A stretch of DNA of 64,000 nucleotides, taken from positions 84,753-148,752 of the forward strand of contig NZ_PRLD01000008.1 in assembly GCF_003287405.1 (NCBI RefSeq). Direction: 5' to 3'. The translations under genes and the position numbers were made by a program. This DNA comes from Faecalibacterium prausnitzii (lineage in GTDB: Bacteria; Bacillota; Clostridia; Oscillospirales; Ruminococcaceae). How positions within the stretch are numbered: position 1 is the stretch's first letter; each line of letters starts with the position of its first letter. The notes under the pieces are model-generated. The model saw only the letters and a program-made list of their open reading frames with translations. It did not search any database and was not told the DNA's origin. Shown one piece after another: positions 59,958 to 64,000 of the stretch.

Positions 59958-61729
59958 GTGCAAAGGCAAAAAACAAGCTGACCCCGCAGCAGCGCAAGGC
60001 CACCCTGAACCGGGTGCTGCACAAGATCCGTCCGTACAGCGCCTTTGTAGTGTGCAGCCTGCTGGTGGCGGCGGTCAGCGTAGCCGCCCAGCTGTATATC
60101 CCCATCCTGTGCGGTGATGCCATTGATAAAATGCTGGGCAAGGGCAATGTGGACCTTGCTGGGGTGCTGCGCATTGCGGTGAGCATTCTGGTGGTGGCTG
60201 CCGCAGCCGCCCTTGCACAGTGGCTTTTGAGCGTGTGCAACAACCGCATCACCTTCTCGGTCAGCCGTAACCTGCGCAACGAGGCGCTGCGTAAAATTCA
60301 GACCCTGCCGCTGTCCTATCTGGACAGCCATCCCTCCGGCGATATCGTCAGCCGCATGGTGGCAGATGTGGACACCTTTGCGGACGGTCTGCTGATGGGC
60401 TTTACTCAGCTGTTCTCCGGTATCCTGACCATTTTTGGCACCCTGCTGTTCATGCTGCGGGAAAACGTGCCCATCACGCTGGTGGTGGTGTGCATCACCC
60501 CGCTGAGCCTTGTGGTGGCGGGCTTTCTGGCAAAGCGCAGCTACGGCTACTTCCAGAGCCAGAGCACCGTACGCGGCAAGCAGACCGCGCTGGTCAACGA
60601 GATGATCGAAGGCCAGAAGGTGGTGCAGGCCTTTGGCCACGAAGCCGAAAGCCTTGCCGCCTTTGACGAAGTGAACGGACAATTGCAGGAGGTGAGCCTG
60701 AAGGCCATCTTCTTCTCCAGCCTGACCAACCCCGCCACCCGCTTTGTGAACAACATCGTGTACGCAGGCGTGGGTCTTGTGGGTGCGCTGTACGCCGTGC
60801 GCGGCGGCATCACCATCGGTCAGCTGAGCGTCTTTTTAAGCTACGCCAACCAGTATACAAAGCCCTTCAACGAGATCTCGGGCGTGGTCACCGAGCTGCA
60901 AAACGCACTGGCCTGCGCCGCCCGGGTGTTTGAACTGCTGGACGCCGAGGATCAGGTGCCGGAAGCCGAAAACGCCGCCGCCCTGCAGCCGGACGGCCAT
61001 GTGCAGCTGCAGGATGTGTCCTTCCGCTACCTGCCCGACCGCCCGCTCATCGAGGGGCTTTCGCTGGACGTACAGCCCGGTCAGCGCATCGCCATCGTAG
61101 GCCCCACCGGCTGCGGCAAGACCACCCTCATCAACCTGCTCATGCGTTTCTATGATGTGAACAGCGGCAGCATCAAGGTTTCCGGCACCGATATCCGGGA
61201 TGTGACCCGCGCTTCCCTGCGCGGCAGCTACGGCATGGTATTGCAGGACACTTGGCTGCGCGCCGGTACGGTGCGGGAGAACATCGCCTACGGCAAACCG
61301 GACGCCACCATGGACGAGGTGATCGCCGCCGCCAAGGCTGCCCACGCCCACAGCTTTATCCGCCGCCTGCCCGAGGGCTACGACACCGTCATTGCAGAGG
61401 ACGGCGGCAACATCAGTCAGGGACAAAAGCAGCTGCTCTGCATCGCCCGCGTGATGCTCTGCCTGCCGCCCATGCTGATCCTGGACGAAGCCACCTCCTC
61501 CATTGATACCCGCACCGAGGTGCGCATCCAGAAGGCTTTTGCCCGCATGATGCAGGGGCGCACCAGCTTTATTGTGGCGCACCGCCTTTCCACCATCCGG
61601 GAAGCAGACGTCATCCTTGTCATGAAGGACGGCCACATCGTGGAGCAGGGCAATCACGACCAGCTGCTGGCACAGGGCGGCTTCTACGCCAAGCTCTACA
61701 ACAGCCAGTTCGAGGGTGTGCAGACCTGA
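59954..61729 (+). CDS. ABC exporter subunit with canonical ATPase site
   Basis: The 591-residue partner has Walker A GPTGCGKTT, signature ISQGQKQ and Walker B LILDEATSSID with the catalytic Glu. Its ATG overlaps the previous stop (ATGA). The pair belongs to the heterodimeric multidrug exporter group. No regulator is adjacent, unlike the MarR-controlled pair. Substrate unknown. Confidence 0.92.
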   Translation: MSAKAKNKLTPQQRKATLNRVLHKIRPYSAFVVCSLLVAAVSVAAQLYIPILCGDAIDKMLGKGNVDLAGVLRIAVSILVVAAAAALAQWLLSVCNNRITFSVSRNLRNEALRKIQTLPLSYLDSHPSGDIVSRMVADVDTFADGLLMGFTQLFSGILTIFGTLLFMLRENVPITLVVVCITPLSLVVAGFLAKRSYGYFQSQSTVRGKQTALVNEMIEGQKVVQAFGHEAESLAAFDEVNGQLQEVSLKAIFFSSLTNPATRFVNNIVYAGVGLVGALYAVRGGITIGQLSVFLSYANQYTKPFNEISGVVTELQNALACAARVFELLDAEDQVPEAENAAALQPDGHVQLQDVSFRYLPDRPLIEGLSLDVQPGQRIAIVGPTGCGKTTLINLLMRFYDVNSGSIKVSGTDIRDVTRASLRGSYGMVLQDTWLRAGTVRENIAYGKPDATMDEVIAAAKAAHAHSFIRRLPEGYDTVIAEDGGNISQGQKQLLCIARVMLCLPPMLILDEATSSIDTRTEVRIQKAFARMMQGRTSFIVAHRLSTIREADVILVMKDGHIVEQGNHDQLLAQGGFYAKLYNSQFEGVQT

Positions 61730-61749
61730 GTACCCCTCATAACATTAAC

Positions 61750-61782
61750 AAAAAGGAGAGATGCGGCGCATCTCTCCTTTTG
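61750..61782. terminator. Bidirectional intrinsic terminator
   Basis: AAAAGGAGAGATGC pairs perfectly with GCATCTCTCCTTTT between convergent genes. Confidence 0.9.
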
Positions 61783-61785
61783 TTA

Positions 61786-62739
61786 TCATTTATTCTCCGG
61801 TTCCTGCACGATAGGCTCTGCCGGCGGCGGGGTGAGGGTGGAATGCGCCACCACAAAGGCCGCAGCATTTGCCCGGGCAAGGCGCTGGCGCACCTTGCGG
61901 CTGTCGTTCGCCGGGAAGGTGCGCTCCCCGTCCAGCTTCTCGTTCCAGTTGGCAAGGGCGGCATTCACCTCGGCTTCGGTGGGCTGCAAGCCCTCCCGCT
62001 CAGCCACCAGCATAAGCCCCAGCCAGCTGCGCAGCTTGCGCTCCGCCTGCCGGTGCAGCCACTGCCGGAACTGCTCCACCGTCTGCCCGCGCACGGCTAA
62101 GAACCGGTCAAAGTTGATGCCGTTTGCCTGCAGGCTCAGATTGAACTGCCGCTGCTCGGCAAAGTAGTTGCCCGCTTCCAGCCGCTTGGGCACAAAGCCG
62201 GTCACCTCATCGCCCAGCTGCCAGACCAGCTCCTTCTCTGCCCTGTCTTTAGCCTGTGCGCAGCGCTTTGCGTAGAGCTCCCGGGTCACCCGGTCGCGCA
62301 GCGCAGCCTTGCCTGCGGCATCGGCGGCGCGCTCTTCGTCACCATAATTGCGGTTGATCTCCAGCTCAATGGTCAACCGGCGCAGCGGGTGGGGCTCGAT
62401 GGCCTGCACAAAGCCGGTATCCCGTCCCAGTTCCAGCGGCGGCAGGGTGTAGAACTGCGCCCCCGCCCGGAAGCCCTCGGCCTTGTTGACCGCCAGCAGC
62501 TCAAAATCCGGGTCGGTCACCGGTACAATCTGCTGTTCCTGCACCAGCTGCCGGTAAAGAGGATCAAAGCCCTCCAGAATGGTGCGGTTCACCGCTGCCG
62601 TCAGCAGCTCTTCCTCGTCCTGCGGGGCATCCGGGGCAGCCTGCTCCTTTGCCAGTGCAGCGGCCAGCTCCTCAGCGCTTGCCGTGAACACCAACCGGCA
62701 GTCCCCCGGCTCAGCCATGCCGAAATGTTCCAGTTTCAT
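61786..62739 (-). CDS. Trigger-factor-like protein lacking the PPIase domain
   Basis: The 317-residue protein matches trigger factor at both ends but not the middle. The N-terminal ribosome-binding-like part includes NRTILEGFDPLYRQLVQEQQIVPVTDPDFEL. The C-terminal chaperone part includes LQANGINFDRFLAVRGQTVEQFRQWLHRQAERKLRSWLGLMLVAEREGL, close to the TF arm region. The FKBP PPIase domain (about 90 residues) between them is absent. A GFRK-like ribosome loop is not evident. It would bind unfolded chains in the cytoplasm. GGAGGGAC precedes the ATG. DUF3592 lies 16 bp upstream. Confidence 0.75.
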   Translation of the reverse strand: MKLEHFGMAEPGDCRLVFTASAEELAAALAKEQAAPDAPQDEEELLTAAVNRTILEGFDPLYRQLVQEQQIVPVTDPDFELLAVNKAEGFRAGAQFYTLPPLELGRDTGFVQAIEPHPLRRLTIELEINRNYGDEERAADAAGKAALRDRVTRELYAKRCAQAKDRAEKELVWQLGDEVTGFVPKRLEAGNYFAEQRQFNLSLQANGINFDRFLAVRGQTVEQFRQWLHRQAERKLRSWLGLMLVAEREGLQPTEAEVNAALANWNEKLDGERTFPANDSRKVRQRLARANAAAFVVAHSTLTPPPAEPIVQEPENK

Positions 62740-62755
62740 ACGGTGTCCCTCCTTC

Positions 62756-63133
62756 TCAGCGGTTCATGATGCCGACCATCAGCACCAGCAGCGCCACACC
62801 GATGCCGACGTACAGCAGCTCGGCACCCAGCACAGACTTGTCGCCCTCCACGAACATCTTCTCCGGTGCATCGGGATCGTAGTATAGGGTGACCACGCTG
62901 CCCTCGGCAAAGGACTTGCCCTTGGCGGGCTTGGGGTACTGCAGCCGGTGGCTGCCGCCTGCGGTGGTAAACTCCAGCACATAGGCAGCGCCGTCCCGGC
63001 TCTGCACCGTGCCGCTTACCGTGGCCTGCACGCAGACGCCCTTGGTGCGCAGCTGCTGCCGCGCACGCACGCTGCGCAGCGCCATGTAAAACATGATCAG
63101 TGCACCGACCAGAAAAATAATCACATTCAGCAT
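62756..63133 (-). CDS. DUF3592 membrane protein
   Basis: The 125-residue protein has an N-terminal helix (VIIFLVGALIMFYMAL), an extracytoplasmic beta-rich core (KGVCVQATVSGTVQS, YVLEFTTAGGSHRLQYP, GSVVTLYYDPDAPEKMFV) and a C-terminal helix (GAELLYVGIGVALLVLMVGIM), the DUF3592 plan. Function is unknown. GAGGGAAA precedes the ATG at 63133; an upstream in-frame ATG runs through palindromic DNA. It is in one unit with the trigger-factor-like gene. Confidence 0.85.
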   Translation of the reverse strand: MLNVIIFLVGALIMFYMALRSVRARQQLRTKGVCVQATVSGTVQSRDGAAYVLEFTTAGGSHRLQYPKPAKGKSFAEGSVVTLYYDPDAPEKMFVEGDKSVLGAELLYVGIGVALLVLMVGIMNR

Positions 63134-63223
63134 CGTTTTCCCTCGTTTTTCCGTAATCGCCGGGCGATGCCCGGACGTATAGACAGTACCGCATAATTCT
63201 AAGTGCCGATACGGCGCGCGAGG

Positions 63224-63303
63224 TGCGGCAGATGCTAAGCCAAAAGCGCAGATAATACTTTGTGTATTATCGAGCATTTTGGCAACGCAGATGCCGTGCC
63301 GCA
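63224..63303. repeat. Nested palindromic element
   Basis: An 80-bp nested palindrome: TGCGGCA/TGCCGCA outer arms, CCAAAA/TTTTGG middle arms and a perfect GATAATAC-TTTGT-GTATTATC apex. No T tract follows. It lies between DUF3592 and tRNA-Leu; the rest of the 63134-63531 gap shows only the tRNA promoter. Confidence 0.6.
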
Positions 63304-63459
63304 GCCGCCGGAACGGTGCTTAAGCCGTCAGGCGGGAATTGTGCGGTGTTGCCTATCGTTTATTGTACCATAATCTGCCCTAAAAAGCGCCCCACAGCCG
63401 CTATCCAGAGTGCACCAACTTTACCGCAAAAATTTGTCGAATAATTTTGAAATTAAGCC

Positions 63460-63487
63460 TTGACATTTCTTTTGTATCTGGTATAAT
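63460..63487 (+). promoter_or_regulatory. Predicted strong promoter of tRNA-Leu
   Basis: Consensus TTGACA, 16-bp spacer and TATAAT with an upstream TGG. Confidence 0.9.
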
Positions 63488-63531
63488 AACTATCGTTCCC
63501 GGCGCTGCGGTGCAGGAACACAACAGAATAT

Positions 63532-63618
63532 GCGGATATGGCGGAATTGGCAGACGCGTTAGATTCAGGTTCTAATCGGGGCAACTCGGTGGAGGTTCAA
63601 GTCCTCTTATCCGCACCA
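63532..63618 (+). tRNA. tRNA-Leu (anticodon CAG)
   Basis: Acceptor GCGGATA/TATCCGC, anticodon arm TTAGA-TTCAGGT-TCTAA giving CAG, a class II variable arm (CGGGGCAACTCGG), GTTCAAGTC in the T arm and an encoded CCA. Confidence 0.97.
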
Positions 63619-63626
63619 CAACAACA

Positions 63627-63669
63627 AAATCCGAACTTTTTTCCAATAGGAGAAGGGTTCGGATTTTTT
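63627..63669 (+). terminator. Terminator of tRNA-Leu
   Basis: AAAATCCGAAC pairs with GTTCGGATTTT, then TT. Confidence 0.85.
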
Positions 63670-63786
63670 GTGTTCTTTGGAAAGCAGAATGAATCCCTTG
63701 CTTCCATCGAAAAACGTCCTAGACCTTATCATAAGAAAGCACGACAGACCACGGTAAGAGTGCCGTAAGGCGGAAAGGACACAAAC

Positions 63787-64000
63787 ATGAAGTACGATGA
63801 AAGAGCTTGCAAATTCATCATGGACACCGGCTGCGTGGAGTTGCTGCTCCGGGAGGGGAGAATGATCTCCATTGACTGCACTGGGGTCGAGGATGAATTG
63901 GACGTGACCATGGCGCAGAGGTTGGAGTTAGATTATCTCATCTACAATGACCCGCTTGGCTATGCAGACTTGATTCTGAACGGCGAACCAGAGGAGTATC
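63787..64000 (+). CDS. Small protein, DUF6061-like, 3' end outside the window
   Basis: Seventy-one codons are visible: MKYDERACKFIMDTGCVELL, then MISIDCTGVEDELDVTMAQR and LDYLIYNDPLGYADLILNG. The RxELDYLIYNDP motif recalls DUF6061, small proteins common in gut Clostridia with no known function. GGAAAGGA lies about 8 bp before the ATG. The family call is from memory and tentative. Confidence 0.6.
   Translation, partial: MKYDERACKFIMDTGCVELLLREGRMISIDCTGVEDELDVTMAQRLELDYLIYNDPLGYADLILNGEPEEY

Overview
The window reads as chromosomal DNA of a GC-rich Clostridia bacterium of the Oscillospiraceae, most likely Faecalibacterium or a close relative. This is inferred from gene content and from dispersed palindromic repeats of a kind I associate with that genus; no search was run. 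Coding is dense and nearly all housekeeping. I see no phage, plasmid, transposase or CRISPR.

Layout. 0-2 kb: serC and the start of serA on the minus strand, with a small palindromic repeat between them. 2-4.7 kb: a BlaI/CopY-type regulator, then citrate synthase with a winged-helix gene. 4.7-5.0 kb: a gene-free stretch that on the minus strand looks like an independent structured RNA. 5.2-7.8 kb: pyruvate phosphate dikinase. 8.2-15.3 kb: the conserved glmU-pth-mfd-prsA neighbourhood, but with only the acetyltransferase half of GlmU. 15.4-19.4 kb: a Tat-exported esterase/metallo-beta-lactamase fusion and a GH2 glycosidase. 19.7-24.0 kb: a heterodimeric ABC exporter under a MarR regulator. 24.2-34.8 kb: a sugar-ABC ATPase (MsmX/UgpC type), AraC regulator, MATE pump, PfkB kinase, PAP2 phosphatase, diguanylate cyclase, RlmD, ROK kinase, and a DUF4430 lipoprotein with an ECF S component. 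34.9-37.5 kb: folT-folC behind a tetrahydrofolate riboswitch. 37.6-42 kb: M3 oligopeptidase, an exported protein, tRNA-Thr, and an iron alcohol dehydrogenase with a Rex-like box. 42.3-44 kb: a tatA/B-tatA-tatC operon. 44.2-48.3 kb: an LRR / VWA-metallopeptidase-like / MoxR AAA+ operon. 48.4-55 kb: VTT membrane protein, DEDDh exonuclease, HAD phosphatase, Tat-type alkaline phosphatase, MscL with a zinc ribbon, an exported protein, DUF1653. 55-58 kb: orphan dnaK with an SseB/Sel1 protein. 58.2-61.7 kb: a second heterodimeric ABC exporter. 61.8-64 kb: a trigger-factor-like protein lacking the PPIase domain, DUF3592, tRNA-Leu, and the start of a small protein.

Connections. The Tat translocase and two probable Tat substrates lie within 36 kb. 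Folate uptake and polyglutamylation share a folate riboswitch. Chaperone-type genes (PrsA-like, DnaK, trigger-factor-like, MoxR) are scattered and several have reduced domain content. Two families of non-coding palindromic repeats, about eleven copies in all, occupy most of the larger intergenic gaps, often at operon ends or inside leaders.

The least explained items are the LRR/VWA/MoxR operon with a degenerate zincin motif, the esterase-MBL Tat fusion, the solitary GlmU acetyltransferase, the 4.7-5.0 kb RNA candidate and the composite repeat family.
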